Origin: Phocaeicola massiliensis B84634 = Timone 84634 = DSM 17679 = JCM 13223
GTDB lineage: Bacteria; Bacteroidota; Bacteroidia; Bacteroidales; Bacteroidaceae
Direction of reading: 5' to 3'
Assembly (NCBI RefSeq): GCF_000382445.1
Contig: NZ_KB905472.1
Coordinates: forward strand, 1,059,505 to 1,123,504
Length of the DNA stretch: 64,000 nucleotides
This document shows positions 1-8,800 of this stretch, in pieces (position 1 is the stretch's first letter; each line of letters begins with the position of its first letter). The translations under genes were made by a program, and so were the position numbers. The notes under the pieces are model-generated. The model was not told the origin of the DNA, made no database searches, and worked only from the letters and a program-made list of their open reading frames with translations.

Positions 1-535
1 GATAAGAGGTTTTTTCTGTATAGATTAGCAAAGGTGTATGCATAAAGGGAAATTAACAAATGTTAATCCCCCAAGAATTACAACTGAGCCCAAAAATGTG
101 CTCTTTGACGCGGGAGCGATACGGTATTATGGCATTCCCATATCTGGTAAGCTTTAGGGGTAATCTGAAGATTGGTTTAACTTAAAAGTATTGAGGGGGG
201 GCTTTGATAGCTTTCACACAGAATCCTTATGGATAGAAGGTTTCAATATCTGTTATGTGTGAAAGGAGATTATATTGACTTTACCGATGGGTAGAATTCC
301 TTTCATCGACATAATATTACTTTCTCTTAGAAAGCATGTTGTGTCTTTCGGAAAGCATGTTGTTTTTCGCTGCAATACTATAATAGGAACTTTCGAAGTT
401 TTTGATTTAATTTCCCGGGGAGGATAAACGGAACCGGACAGAAGCTTTGGCGGTCCGGTCCTAAGGGGCTGAATAAAAAAATCCGAGCTTTAGGGAAACT
501 CGGATTTTTAAGCTTTTAGAAAAAAGTCTTTCTAT
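1..535. other. Non-coding left edge
   Basis: I see no convincing gene here. The stretch holds a 16-bp palindrome (ATTAACAAATGTTAAT, 52-67), a short tandem duplication (GAAAGCATGTTGT followed by a T-rich tail and CG, 330-350 and 351-369), and a GC-rich hairpin (ACCGGAC 433-439 with GTCCGGT 453-459) just before the terminator at 479-509. The upstream gene, if there is one, lies outside the window. Confidence 0.5.
475..510. terminator. Rho-independent terminator of the dnaN-rlmB operon
   Basis: A 9-bp stem (AAATCCGAG 479-487 with CTCGGATTT 499-507) has an 11-nt loop and A/T runs on both sides, so it can work in both directions. It lies about 80 bp beyond the stop codon of the last gene of the minus-strand operon, where that transcript would be expected to end. 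Confidence 0.75.
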
Positions 536-587
536 GTGGTGTATAATTTCACAAACATAGATGGATGTGGAGGAACTTTTTTTCTTT

Positions 588-2291
588 TTACTTGCAATAT
601 TTCTGAATTAAGCTGTCCACTACAGTGTCTCCTAATTCTTTTGCTTTGGCAAAGTTCGTACAAGCTTCTTTGTTATTCTTTTGCTGCACCTGACAGTATC
701 CCAGCATACGATATGCTGCAGCTGCTTTAGGATCGAGGGAAATTGCTTTCTTTAATGCTTCTACAGCTTCATTAAATTGTCCTACACGCAGATGTACAGA
801 ACCTTTTTCTATCCACATTTCTACATTTTCAGGAGACATTTCTACGGCTTTGTCGATGTCGTTGATGGCTTGTTGATACATTTTGCATTGAATTTCGGCT
901 TGTTCACGTTGTAGATAGAAAGCAGCGGTGACACGCCCTCCGATGGCATCGTAAAATTTATCATAGTCAACCACCGCTTCACGATATTTGCCTGTTTGTG
1001 CTTTCATCTCGGCGCGTTCGTAAAAATAAGGAGCAGCTTCGGAAGTGTAAGGAGGAGTGAAACGGGCAATGGCACTATCCATAAGAGCAATCACTTCATT
1101 CATCTCGGTTCCTTCTATTAACTGCTTTGTTTTGGCGGCCGAATAGAAAGTGGCGGCAGATGCTAAAGGAGTCTGATTTACTTGCTCATAACTCTTATAC
1201 GCATCTGTATAGTTGCGCATTGCAAATAAAATATCGCCTTCCAATTGAATATAAACCGGTTGTGCATCTGTTGCGATAGCTTCGCGAATGATATTTAATG
1301 CTTTGTCGTAACTCCAGTCTCCGTATGCTTTTTTGCCTTCTTCAAGGTTAATGCAATAAGAGTAGATTATCTTAGCCACATTATATTGTCCTTCTGTTTT
1401 GTTGCCTGATACGTCCATAGCCTTTTTCAAATCGGCTTCGGCCAATGCATTATGTTCATCATCTCCGATGTTCATGTAGTAGCCGGCACGACGTGTATAC
1501 CCTTCGGTGCTGTTGGGGTATGCTTGTAAAAAATCGTTTAGAGTTGCCAGATAGTTTTTGGCATCCATCTGTGATGAAGACATATAAAGATATACCAAGG
1601 CCTGGTCTTCTGTTTCGGGTAATGCCTTTGCAATGCCTATTTTATTCAGATTGATGTCATTGGCAGATAAGGGGGAAATACTTAATGATTCGCCGTAAGA
1701 TGCACCGATGGCATAGCTTTCTTTATCTTCTTCGGATGCACTTTTCTGAATCAGTCCCAGTACTTCGCCATTTGCATTCATAATGGGGCAGCTTACGGTT
1801 TTGTCACTTGTGGTCATTGTCAGTGTGTAGTAGTAAGCTTTGTCGGCAATAGTATCTACTTGGGTCACTTTACCGGTTTGGCAGGTAGCCGCTTTTTGTG
1901 TGGAGTAGGGGAGCAGATAAACAGTTTCTCCTACTGCGGCAGGTTGTGTGGCTACTTTCAGAGCGGTTATTTTTTTCTCGGTTTCTGTACGGAATTTAAT
2001 GACATCATACATTGAATTTGCACCGGCAATGCGTGTTACCGGCAGTTCTTTGCCATCGGCGTTGATAATGACGGCACGTTCTGCGTCTTCAAACAAAGAG
2101 TAATCAGACAGGGCTGTACCGTTATTATTGATATAAAAACCGTTACCGGTATTTTTAATTTTGTTTTCTTTATCGTAAGTTACGATAGAAAAAACAGCTT
2201 TCTTAGCTTTGTCGGCCCATTTGGGAGTGTCTTGGGCATGAACCGATTGGATGGCCATGCAACACATCAGAATCAAAAGTACTTTCTTCAT
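588..2291 (-). CDS. Exported protease-like/TPR repeat protein, protease triad apparently lost
   Basis: This 567-residue exported protein has a signal peptide (MKKVLLILMCC...VHAQ, residues 1-20), a trypsin/HtrA-like beta-barrel of about 180 residues, and then some five to six TPR units to the C-terminus. I start it at 2291 rather than the in-frame ATG at 2330, because the downstream Met opens a normal signal peptide and the earlier one would precede it with 13 polar residues. In the protease-like part the usual GNSGGP serine loop reads TVSCPIMNANG and the usual histidine site reads TALSDYSLF, so catalysis is doubtful. It is the last gene of the dnaN-to-rlmB operon, 16 bp after rlmB. A scaffold or stress-binding role is inference only. 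Confidence 0.75.
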   Translation of the reverse strand: MKKVLLILMCCMAIQSVHAQDTPKWADKAKKAVFSIVTYDKENKIKNTGNGFYINNNGTALSDYSLFEDAERAVIINADGKELPVTRIAGANSMYDVIKFRTETEKKITALKVATQPAAVGETVYLLPYSTQKAATCQTGKVTQVDTIADKAYYYTLTMTTSDKTVSCPIMNANGEVLGLIQKSASEEDKESYAIGASYGESLSISPLSANDINLNKIGIAKALPETEDQALVYLYMSSSQMDAKNYLATLNDFLQAYPNSTEGYTRRAGYYMNIGDDEHNALAEADLKKAMDVSGNKTEGQYNVAKIIYSYCINLEEGKKAYGDWSYDKALNIIREAIATDAQPVYIQLEGDILFAMRNYTDAYKSYEQVNQTPLASAATFYSAAKTKQLIEGTEMNEVIALMDSAIARFTPPYTSEAAPYFYERAEMKAQTGKYREAVVDYDKFYDAIGGRVTAAFYLQREQAEIQCKMYQQAINDIDKAVEMSPENVEMWIEKGSVHLRVGQFNEAVEALKKAISLDPKAAAAYRMLGYCQVQQKNNKEACTNFAKAKELGDTVVDSLIQKYCK

Positions 2292-2307
2292 GATATAGTT
2301 TTTATTG

Positions 2308-3060
2308 TTATTCTTCAGTAGTAAAGCCACGCTGTTTCACGGCTTCGTAAATCAGGATACCGGCGGCAACAGATACGTTCAGTGATTCGATTTTGCCCAG
2401 CAATGGAATTTTAATCCATTCGTCACACAATGACAAGTGCTCGTAGGGCACACCCGTATCTTCTGCTCCCATAATAATACAAACAGGGTCTTTGTAGTTT
2501 GCCTTGGTATAGTCATAGTCGCCTTTTTCGGTAGCTGCGACAATCTTGAAACCGCTGTTCTTCAAGAATTTGATGGTTTCGGTCAGGCTTTGTTCACGGC
2601 AGACGGGCAGCGTATGCAAGGCTCCCGCAGAAGTCTTCATGGCATCTGCATTGACACTGACACTGTTTTTGGCAGGAATGATAATCGCATCTATTCCGGC
2701 ACATTCGCAAGTGCGGGCAATGGCACCAAAGTTGCGCACATCGGTAATGCCGTCCAGCATGATGAGCAACGGATTTTTTCCTTGTTCAAAAAGGTAAGGA
2801 ACAATATCTTCTGTTTTTTGATAAGTAATGGCTGAAATAAAAGCTATGACTCCCTGATGGTTTTTGCGGGTGATGCGGTTGATGCGTTCCACCGGCACGC
2901 GTTGCACAGGAATCATCCGTCCCTTCAATTCGGCAAACAATTCTTTGGAGAGTTCGCTTTGTATGTCTCTTTTTACTAATATCTTGTCTATCTCTTTTCC
3001 GGCTTGAATGGCCTCGATAACGGCACGTACACCGAAAATCATTTCATTTTTCTCTGTCAT
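2308..3060 (-). CDS. rlmB: 23S rRNA (guanosine-2'-O)-methyltransferase, TrmH/SpoU family
   Basis: This 250-residue SpoU-family enzyme has an N-terminal L30e-like substrate-binding domain (residues 1-75) and a C-terminal knotted SPOUT domain. The three family motifs are visible: VRNFGAIART (motif 1), IIMGAEDTGV (motif 2) and ESLNVSVAAGILIYE (motif 3), which carry the catalytic Arg and the SAM-binding knot. RlmB methylates the ribose of G2251 in the 23S P-loop. In Bacteroidota, TrmH-like paralogs are common, so the exact target nucleotide is inferred. The start lies 5 bp after the recN stop, within the operon. Confidence 0.85.
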   Translation of the reverse strand: MTEKNEMIFGVRAVIEAIQAGKEIDKILVKRDIQSELSKELFAELKGRMIPVQRVPVERINRITRKNHQGVIAFISAITYQKTEDIVPYLFEQGKNPLLIMLDGITDVRNFGAIARTCECAGIDAIIIPAKNSVSVNADAMKTSAGALHTLPVCREQSLTETIKFLKNSGFKIVAATEKGDYDYTKANYKDPVCIIMGAEDTGVPYEHLSLCDEWIKIPLLGKIESLNVSVAAGILIYEAVKQRGFTTEE

Positions 3061-3065
3061 ATTCT

Positions 3066-4730
3066 TTATTTATATCCTAATAAAACTTTTGCATTGTTCA
3101 GTGCGGCATCCGTCAAGGTAGCTCCACTCAACATATTTGCTATTTCTTTCACTCGTTCTTCGTTGGTCAGCCGGCGTATGTGGCTGTTGGTTCCTGTATC
3201 GGTATCTTCTTTATATACCTTGTAATGTGTGATGCCTTTGGCGGCTATTTGCGGTAGATGGGTAATGCTGATTACCTGTCGGTTTTGATTTCCCATTTTT
3301 TCCATGATGAGTGCCATCTTTTCGGCGATGGAGCCTGATACTCCGGTATCTATTTCATCGAAGATGATGGTGGGGAGTTTCACGGCTCCCGCTATCATGG
3401 CTTTCAGGGATAGCATGACACGTGCGATTTCACCGCCCGAAGCAACAGAAGCTACATTCTGCAATGTCCCGTTTTTATTGGCCGAGAAAAGGAAAGTAAC
3501 ACAGTCCATTCCTTTGGAATCCGGTTCTTTTCGGGGAGTAAGCTCTACCATGAAACGAACGTTGGGCATGCCCAAAGGGACCAGCAGTGATTGCATTTGT
3601 TTTTCAATGTCTTTGCCGGCCTGTACACGCAGTCCGGTCAGGACTTTGGCTTGTTCCAGTACTTTGTTGTACAAAGTGTCCTTTTGCGCAGTCAGCTGCG
3701 CAATGCGGTCATCAAATGAAGTAATGGCGTTGAGTTGTTCCCGATAATCGTTTGTCAGGGCGATTAACTCTTCGATGGTCTGCATACGATGTTTTTGCTG
3801 CAAAGAATAAATAAGATTCAGCCTTTCGTTCACAAAGTCGAGCCGGTTGGGGTTGAATTCTATTTCTTCCTGTGCACCGGCGATGTCGTGCGACAGGTCT
3901 TTCAGTTCTATATAGCAACTGTCCAGCCTGTTTATCCATTCTTGTGCCGGTGCATATACTTTGGCAATGTTTTGCAAGGTCTGCATGCACTCTTTGGTGG
4001 CAGAAAGAAGGCTTCCTTCATCTGAGGACATGATTTGGTCTACCTTATACAAGCCTGCTTTTATATCTTCGGCATGGCTTAATGTCTCAGCTTCCTGTTC
4101 CAGTTCCGTTTGTTCTCCTTCCCGTAATTCCGCTTCATTTAGTTGCTCCAATTGGAAACGGATATAATCTTCATTCTGACGGCTTTTTTCAGCCTGAGCG
4201 ATAAAGTCTGCCAATTGCTTGCAGATACTTTTATACTTTGCATACAGGCTTTTGTAGGAGATGAGTTCTTGTTCGTCATGTGCCAGTATGTCGAGTACGT
4301 TCATTTGAAACTCTTCGTGGTTCAGCAGTAAGTTTTGGTGCTGGCTGTGCACGTCTATCAATTTCTCTCCCAGTTCTTTCATTTGTACCAGTGAGGCAGG
4401 GGTATCGTTGATAAAGGCGCGGCTCTTCCCCGAAGCATAAAGTTCGCGGCGTATGATGCATTCTTCGGGGTCATACTCCATGTCGTTTTCAACAAAGAAA
4501 GGCTCCATTTGATAAGTCGAAATATTGAAACGGGCTTCTACGATACATTTATTGGCACCTTTCTTGATTGCTTTGATATCAGCCCTTTGTCCGAGCAGCA
4601 AGCCGATGGCGCCCAAAATGATAGATTTACCTGCGCCTGTCTCTCCGGTGATGACCGAAAAACCGGGGGTAAAACTGATATCGAGCGTATCAATTAATGC
4701 ATAATTTTGTATATAGATAGATTGCAGCAT
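3066..4730 (-). CDS. recN: DNA repair ATPase RecN
   Basis: RecN is an SMC-like cytoplasmic ATPase that helps repair double-strand breaks. The 554 residues begin with an ABC-type head (Walker A GETGAGKS near residue 30), continue with two long coiled-coil halves that carry QLEQLNEAELREGEQ, and end with the signature VASGGEIARVMLSLK and Walker B IIFDEIDTGVSG. Length and layout are normal for the family. It lies 9 bp after coaBC and 5 bp before rlmB, inside a replication/repair operon headed by dnaN. Confidence 0.95.
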   Translation of the reverse strand: MLQSIYIQNYALIDTLDISFTPGFSVITGETGAGKSIILGAIGLLLGQRADIKAIKKGANKCIVEARFNISTYQMEPFFVENDMEYDPEECIIRRELYASGKSRAFINDTPASLVQMKELGEKLIDVHSQHQNLLLNHEEFQMNVLDILAHDEQELISYKSLYAKYKSICKQLADFIAQAEKSRQNEDYIRFQLEQLNEAELREGEQTELEQEAETLSHAEDIKAGLYKVDQIMSSDEGSLLSATKECMQTLQNIAKVYAPAQEWINRLDSCYIELKDLSHDIAGAQEEIEFNPNRLDFVNERLNLIYSLQQKHRMQTIEELIALTNDYREQLNAITSFDDRIAQLTAQKDTLYNKVLEQAKVLTGLRVQAGKDIEKQMQSLLVPLGMPNVRFMVELTPRKEPDSKGMDCVTFLFSANKNGTLQNVASVASGGEIARVMLSLKAMIAGAVKLPTIIFDEIDTGVSGSIAEKMALIMEKMGNQNRQVISITHLPQIAAKGITHYKVYKEDTDTGTNSHIRRLTNEERVKEIANMLSGATLTDAALNNAKVLLGYK

Positions 4731-4739
4731 ATTCTTTTT

Positions 4740-5933
4740 TTAATTCCTTACCAGTTTATCTATAATGTCACACGCCACTTCCCGCTTGCTTTTCAGGGGA
4801 TAGTCAGTGTATCCTTGGCGGTCGATGATCGTTATTTTGTTCGTGTCATAACGAAAACCGGCACCCTTGTCATTCAGTGAATTGAGCACAATGAAATCAA
4901 AGTTCTTGCGTTCCAGCTTTCCTTGTGCGTTCTGCCGTTCGTCGTTTGTTTCCAGTGCGAAACCCACCAGCTTTTGGCCCGGCTTTTTTTGTTTTCCCAG
5001 CGAAGCGGCGATGTCTTGTGTCGGTTTCAGTTGTAATACCAAATCGTCTTTTTCTCTCTTAATCTTATGGTCGGCCACACTTTCCGGCGTGAAGTCGGCC
5101 ACGGCAGCGCATAAAATGCCTGCATCGGCATCGGTAAATTCACGGCTGGCGGCTTCATACATTTCTCCGGCACTTTCCACATCAATGCGGCGGATGTGCG
5201 GATGCTGTGTTTTCAGTGTGACAGGACCGCTTATCAAGGTTACATGGGCGCCTCGTGAGGCGCATTCCTCTGCCAGCGCAAATCCCATTTTTCCCGAAGA
5301 ATAATTGCCAATGAATCGCACCGGGTCTATTTTTTCATAAGTGGGACCGGCTGTGATAATGATTTTCCTGCCCGCCAGATCCTGTTGCTGTTCAAAGAAC
5401 TTTTCCAGTTCTTCTATGATTTTTTCCGGTTCTTCCATTCGTCCTTTGCCTACCAAATGGCTTGCCAATTCTCCTTCTCCCGGTTCTATGATATGATTTC
5501 CATACGAGCGCAATGTCTCCAGATTCCGTTGGGTGGAAGGATGTGCAAACATATCCAAGTCCATGGCCGGAGCCACAAAGACAGGTGCTTTCATTGACAG
5601 GTAAGTCGTAATCAGCATATTGTCGGCTATTCCGTTTGCCATCTTTCCGATGGTGGATGCTGTTGCCGGAGCTATCACCATGGCGTCAGCCCATAAGCCT
5701 AAGTCCACATGGCTGTTCCAGGTGCCGTCCCGTTGTGCAAAGAATTCACTGATGACGGGTTTGCTTGTCAGTGCCGACAAAGTAATGGGAGTGATGAACT
5801 CTTTTCCTGCCGGTGTAATGACTACTTGCACTTCCGCTCCTTTTTTGATAAGTCCTCGAATGAGTATAGCCGCTTTATAGGCGGCTATACTTCCGGTTAT
5901 ACCTAATACGATTTTCTTTCCTTTCATGCTCAT
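4740..5933 (-). CDS. coaBC: Bifunctional phosphopantothenoylcysteine decarboxylase / phosphopantothenate-cysteine ligase
   Basis: CoaBC carries out two consecutive steps of coenzyme A synthesis: it joins cysteine to 4'-phosphopantothenate and then decarboxylates the product to 4'-phosphopantetheine. The N-terminal flavodoxin-like CoaC half shows GSIAAYKA, the catalytic-His segment WNSHVDLGLWAD and the substrate loop APAMDLDMF. The CoaB half begins near residue 190 with ITAGPTYEKIDPVRFIGN and SSGKMG. The first ATG (5931-5933) overlaps the exonuclease stop in an ATGA arrangement; a second ATG lies two codons later and could also be used. Translational coupling with the upstream exonuclease gene is likely. 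Confidence 0.95.
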   Translation of the reverse strand: MSMKGKKIVLGITGSIAAYKAAILIRGLIKKGAEVQVVITPAGKEFITPITLSALTSKPVISEFFAQRDGTWNSHVDLGLWADAMVIAPATASTIGKMANGIADNMLITTYLSMKAPVFVAPAMDLDMFAHPSTQRNLETLRSYGNHIIEPGEGELASHLVGKGRMEEPEKIIEELEKFFEQQQDLAGRKIIITAGPTYEKIDPVRFIGNYSSGKMGFALAEECASRGAHVTLISGPVTLKTQHPHIRRIDVESAGEMYEAASREFTDADAGILCAAVADFTPESVADHKIKREKDDLVLQLKPTQDIAASLGKQKKPGQKLVGFALETNDERQNAQGKLERKNFDFIVLNSLNDKGAGFRYDTNKITIIDRQGYTDYPLKSKREVACDIIDKLVRN

Positions 5934-6709
5934 TTAGTAGTCAGTCCTGATTCGCGTAGTCTGATTTTAGTCAATACGTTTTTGGTGTTCAGCGTAAAGT
6001 CACCGTTTAAAATCCAGCTATAATAGCCGGGGTCTTTTTGCAGCACTTCGCTGACCGACATTCCTTTGTATTTGCCAAAGTTAAATACTTCCACGCCCTT
6101 TTCGTCATATACGATGCGGCCGGCAAAGTCTACATTTTTGTTGAAACTGGAGTATTCAGCCAAAAATGCCATATCATTCTGTAATTCTTCGGGATAACGG
6201 TCTAATTGTGCTTTCAGTACTTCATATGTAGCACGGGTGTCGGCCTCTGCAGTATGAGCGTCTTCCAGGTTTTTTTGGCAATAAAACTTATAAGCAGCCG
6301 ATAAAGTCCGTTGTTCCAGTTTGTGATAAATTACCTGCACATCAATAAATTTGCGTTTCATCATATCAATATCCACTCCGGCGCGAAGAAATTCTTCTGC
6401 CAAAACAGGTATATCGAAGCGGTTGGAGTTGAACCCGGCCAAATCGCATCCTTCGATATCGCGTGCAATGTCTTTAGCTACTCCCTTGAAAGTAGGACAG
6501 TCGGCCACGTCCTTATCATAGATACCATGAATGGCCGAAGACTGTTCAGGGATATGCATTTCTGGGTTGATGCGCATGGTCTTGGTCTCTTCATTGCCGT
6601 TTGGATACACTTTCAGATAGCAAATTTCTACTATTCTGTCGGTGTTTATATTAGTACCTGTTGTCTCTAAATCAAAGAAGACAATCGGGTTCTTCAAATT
6701 CAATTTCAT
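5930..6709 (-). CDS. 3'-5' exonuclease, DEDDh family (DNA polymerase III epsilon-like) with DUF3820-like tail
   Basis: This 259-residue protein has a DEDDh exonuclease domain at residues 1-175: FFDLETTGTN (first Asp and Glu), FNSNRFDIPVL (third acidic residue) and HTAEADTRAT (catalytic His and last Asp). The C-terminal part (about 195-259) contains VFNFGKYKGMSVSEVLQ and YYSWIL, which resemble the small DUF3820 domain often fused to such nucleases. It lies between dnaN (27 bp upstream) and coaBC (4-bp overlap). A proofreading or repair role next to the sliding clamp fits, but it is not clear that this is the main replicative DnaQ. Confidence 0.88.
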   Translation of the reverse strand: MKLNLKNPIVFFDLETTGTNINTDRIVEICYLKVYPNGNEETKTMRINPEMHIPEQSSAIHGIYDKDVADCPTFKGVAKDIARDIEGCDLAGFNSNRFDIPVLAEEFLRAGVDIDMMKRKFIDVQVIYHKLEQRTLSAAYKFYCQKNLEDAHTAEADTRATYEVLKAQLDRYPEELQNDMAFLAEYSSFNKNVDFAGRIVYDEKGVEVFNFGKYKGMSVSEVLQKDPGYYSWILNGDFTLNTKNVLTKIRLRESGLTTK

Positions 6710-6736
6710 TCTGTTTCGAGTTGTAATTTATTATAT

Positions 6737-7861
6737 TTAGTCATTCAGCATCATAGGCATCAGCAGCATCAGCACGTCTTCCTTCTCTTCCTGTTCGGCA
6801 GGAACAATGACACCTGCGCGTGATGGGTCTGCCAATTCTACAATTACCTCTTGGGCAGTCAGGTTATTCAGAATATCTATCAGGAAAGTCGATTTGAAAC
6901 CGATGCTCATGGCATTGCCAGCATATTGGCAAATCAGTGTTTCTTCTGCTGAGGTTGAGAAGTCGATATCCTGTGCCGAAATCTGTATCTGGTTTTCGCT
7001 GAGGCGCAATTTAATCAAACTACTTGCCTGCGAAGAGAAAACAGAAACGCGGCGCAAAGCGCTGATAAGCATCTGCCGGTCGATAGTCACTTTATGCGGA
7101 TTATCTTGCGGAATGACAGAATTGTAGTTCGGATAGCGCCCTTCAATCAGACGACATACCATTCTGTAGTTCTCCAGAGTAAATATAGCATTGCGGTCAT
7201 CGAAGTCGATTTGTACATCTCCCTGTTCTTTGGGCAGGAGGTTCTTCAGCAAAGTGGCCGGTTTCTTGGGCAGGATAAATGCGGCCTTTTCATCGCCGTG
7301 AGCCACAAAAGTCTTGTTACGTACCAACTTATGGCCATCAGAAGCTACGAAGGTGATATCTTCGGTAGTGATATCAAAATAAATACCATTCATCACCGGG
7401 CGAAGCTCATCGTCGGCTGTTGCAAACAGAGCTCGGTTGATGCCTCCCAACATTACAGGTGCTCCTATAGTCACATGGACAGCATTGGCGCCCAGTGCAG
7501 GAGCCTGAGGATATTCATCTGCATTTTGTCCCATGAGACTGTATTTACCGTTTTGATATTGTACGGTGATTTCCAGGTTATTTGTATTCACTTCGAATGT
7601 CAGTGGCTGTTCCGGAATTTCTTTCAGGGCTTCGAGTATGGTTTTGGAAGAAACAGCAAAGCGTCCGTCACCGTCATTCTCAATCACTTCCAAAGAGGTG
7701 GACAGGGTTGTTTCACTGTCGGATGCAGTTAAGAACAGTGTCCCATCCGTCAGCTCCATCAGGAAACAATCAAGGATGGGCAGCGAGTTCTTAGAATTGA
7801 TAACGCGGCTAATAGCCTGTAAATGACTGAATAATCCAGTACTTGAAACGATGAACTTCAT
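6737..7861 (-). CDS. dnaN: DNA polymerase III beta subunit (sliding clamp)
   Basis: The 374 residues fit a complete three-domain DNA clamp beginning MKFIVSSTGLFSHLQAISRV. Family features are the conserved NSKNSLPILDCFL segment in domain 1 and the FVASDGHKLVRN motif in domain 2. The C-terminus VLMLLMPMMLND corresponds to the family's usual LMP(M/I)R ending, except that the last Arg is replaced here. The clamp tethers the replicative polymerase and many repair enzymes to DNA. It is the first gene of the minus-strand operon and has a recognisable promoter upstream (7912-7945). In many bacteria dnaN lies beside dnaA, but no dnaA is in this window. Confidence 0.95.
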   Translation of the reverse strand: MKFIVSSTGLFSHLQAISRVINSKNSLPILDCFLMELTDGTLFLTASDSETTLSTSLEVIENDGDGRFAVSSKTILEALKEIPEQPLTFEVNTNNLEITVQYQNGKYSLMGQNADEYPQAPALGANAVHVTIGAPVMLGGINRALFATADDELRPVMNGIYFDITTEDITFVASDGHKLVRNKTFVAHGDEKAAFILPKKPATLLKNLLPKEQGDVQIDFDDRNAIFTLENYRMVCRLIEGRYPNYNSVIPQDNPHKVTIDRQMLISALRRVSVFSSQASSLIKLRLSENQIQISAQDIDFSTSAEETLICQYAGNAMSIGFKSTFLIDILNNLTAQEVIVELADPSRAGVIVPAEQEEKEDVLMLLMPMMLND

Positions 7862-7911
7862 AGTTTTATATTATTATATTTATATTCTACATATAGGTCT
7901 CATTTAACTGC

Positions 7912-7945
7912 CAAAGTTACGAAAAGATTATGGTTTGCACGCAAA
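7912..7945 (-). promoter_or_regulatory. Bacteroides-type promoter of the dnaN operon
   Basis: Read on the minus strand, a -7 box TAACTTTG (7912-7919) matches TAnnTTTG. A TTTG (7942-7945) lies 22 bp upstream, slightly longer than the usual 19-21 bp spacing. It is about 50 bp before the dnaN start. Confidence 0.5.
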
Positions 7946-8015
7946 AAATAGCGAAAAAATTAGTTTACTCGCCGGGAAAAGCGTAATTTCGTGCCGAAAA
8001 TTAAATTTTATCATA

Positions 8016-8393
8016 ATGGAATTAGCAGGAAAAGTTATAGCGGTTCTCGAACCGAGAAGCGGAGTCTCAAAAACTGGAAATGAATGGAAAGTGCAGGAAT
8101 ATGTGATTGAGACACACGATCAGTATCCGCGTAAGATGTGTTTTGATGTATTTGGTGCAGACAAAATAGCGCAGTTTAATATTCAGGTGGGTGAAGAATT
8201 GAATGTATATTTCGATGTTGATGCACGTGAGTGGAACGGGCGTTGGTTCAACAGTATTCGTGCTTGGAAAGTGGATCGTGTGAGTGCTCAGGCTCCTGTA
8301 GCACCTGATGCTCCGTTCCCGCCGATGAATGCAGCCCCGGCAGCTCCGGTAGATTTTGCTTCAACAGACGAGAAAGACGATTTACCATTCTAA
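8016..8393 (+). CDS. DUF3127 protein with SSB-like C-terminal tail
   Basis: This small 125-residue protein starts MELAGKVIAVLEPRSG and matches what I know of the DUF3127 family, common in Bacteroidota, with an OB-fold-like core (residues 1-95). A Pro/Ala-rich linker of about 20 residues leads to the very end, DEKDDLPF. That tail looks like the acidic SSB-Ct peptide (DDIPF in E. coli SSB) that docks many repair proteins. I use the ATG at 8016; an in-frame ATG at 7935 would add 27 residues unlike the family, encoded in the AT-rich intergenic region. It diverges from dnaN and ends in its own terminator. A single-strand DNA-related role is inferred. Confidence 0.8.
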   Translation: MELAGKVIAVLEPRSGVSKTGNEWKVQEYVIETHDQYPRKMCFDVFGADKIAQFNIQVGEELNVYFDVDAREWNGRWFNSIRAWKVDRVSAQAPVAPDAPFPPMNAAPAAPVDFASTDEKDDLPF

Positions 8394-8416
8394 ATTCTAC
8401 TAAAATATTAATATAC

Positions 8417-8455
8417 AAATCCGGTTGATCCTTGATGAATTGACCGGATTTTTTA
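8417..8455 (+). terminator. Terminator after the DUF3127 gene
   Basis: Stem AAATCCGGT (8417-8425) with ACCGGATTT (8443-8451) is followed by a T-rich run, 23 bp after the stop codon. The rest of the gap up to the rho terminator (8456-8732) is AT-rich, and I see no gene in it. Confidence 0.8.
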
Positions 8456-8732
8456 TTGTATAATGTTAATGGAGTTTTTATTGGGGATATGATTTTATGA
8501 ATTTGGAGGTAATAAGTGTTACGGACTAGCACCGAATGTCTAAATCTAATCAAGGTTATATGTATTTTTTTTAGCTTTATATTGGAAGGAAGATTATTTT
8601 CGATTTATGGATTGTGGGTATGGCTATTATTTGTAGGAAAAATGTATAGAAAATTAGTATGCATATATCGTTGTTCAAAAAACTATTTGCAAAATAATAG
8701 AAAGGTTTGTGTTGGTATTATTATAGATAAAT

Positions 8733-8773
8733 AAAAAGACCACGTGCTCTGCAGGAGGTGCACGCAGTCTTTT
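8733..8773 (-). terminator. Terminator of rho
   Basis: AAAAAGAC (8733-8740) pairs with GTCTTTTT (8766-8773) around an inner CACGTGC/GTGCACG element. Read on the minus strand it ends in a run of T, 27 bp after the rho stop codon. Confidence 0.75.
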
Positions 8774-8800
8774 TATAGTGTATATGAAACTATGATTTGT

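Noticed and set aside
330..369. Tandem duplication of GAAAGCATGTTGT near the left edge as an operator
   Set aside because: Only two copies, no promoter or gene start nearby within the window, and no symmetry.
7094..7732. Plus-strand ORF of 212 codons antisense to dnaN
   Set aside because: dnaN is unmistakable on the other strand; the antisense peptide has no recognisable features.
8516..8734. Plus-strand ORF of 72 codons between the DUF3127 gene and rho
   Set aside because: Very AT-rich, no family resemblance, not preceded by a clear promoter, and it runs into the rho terminator.
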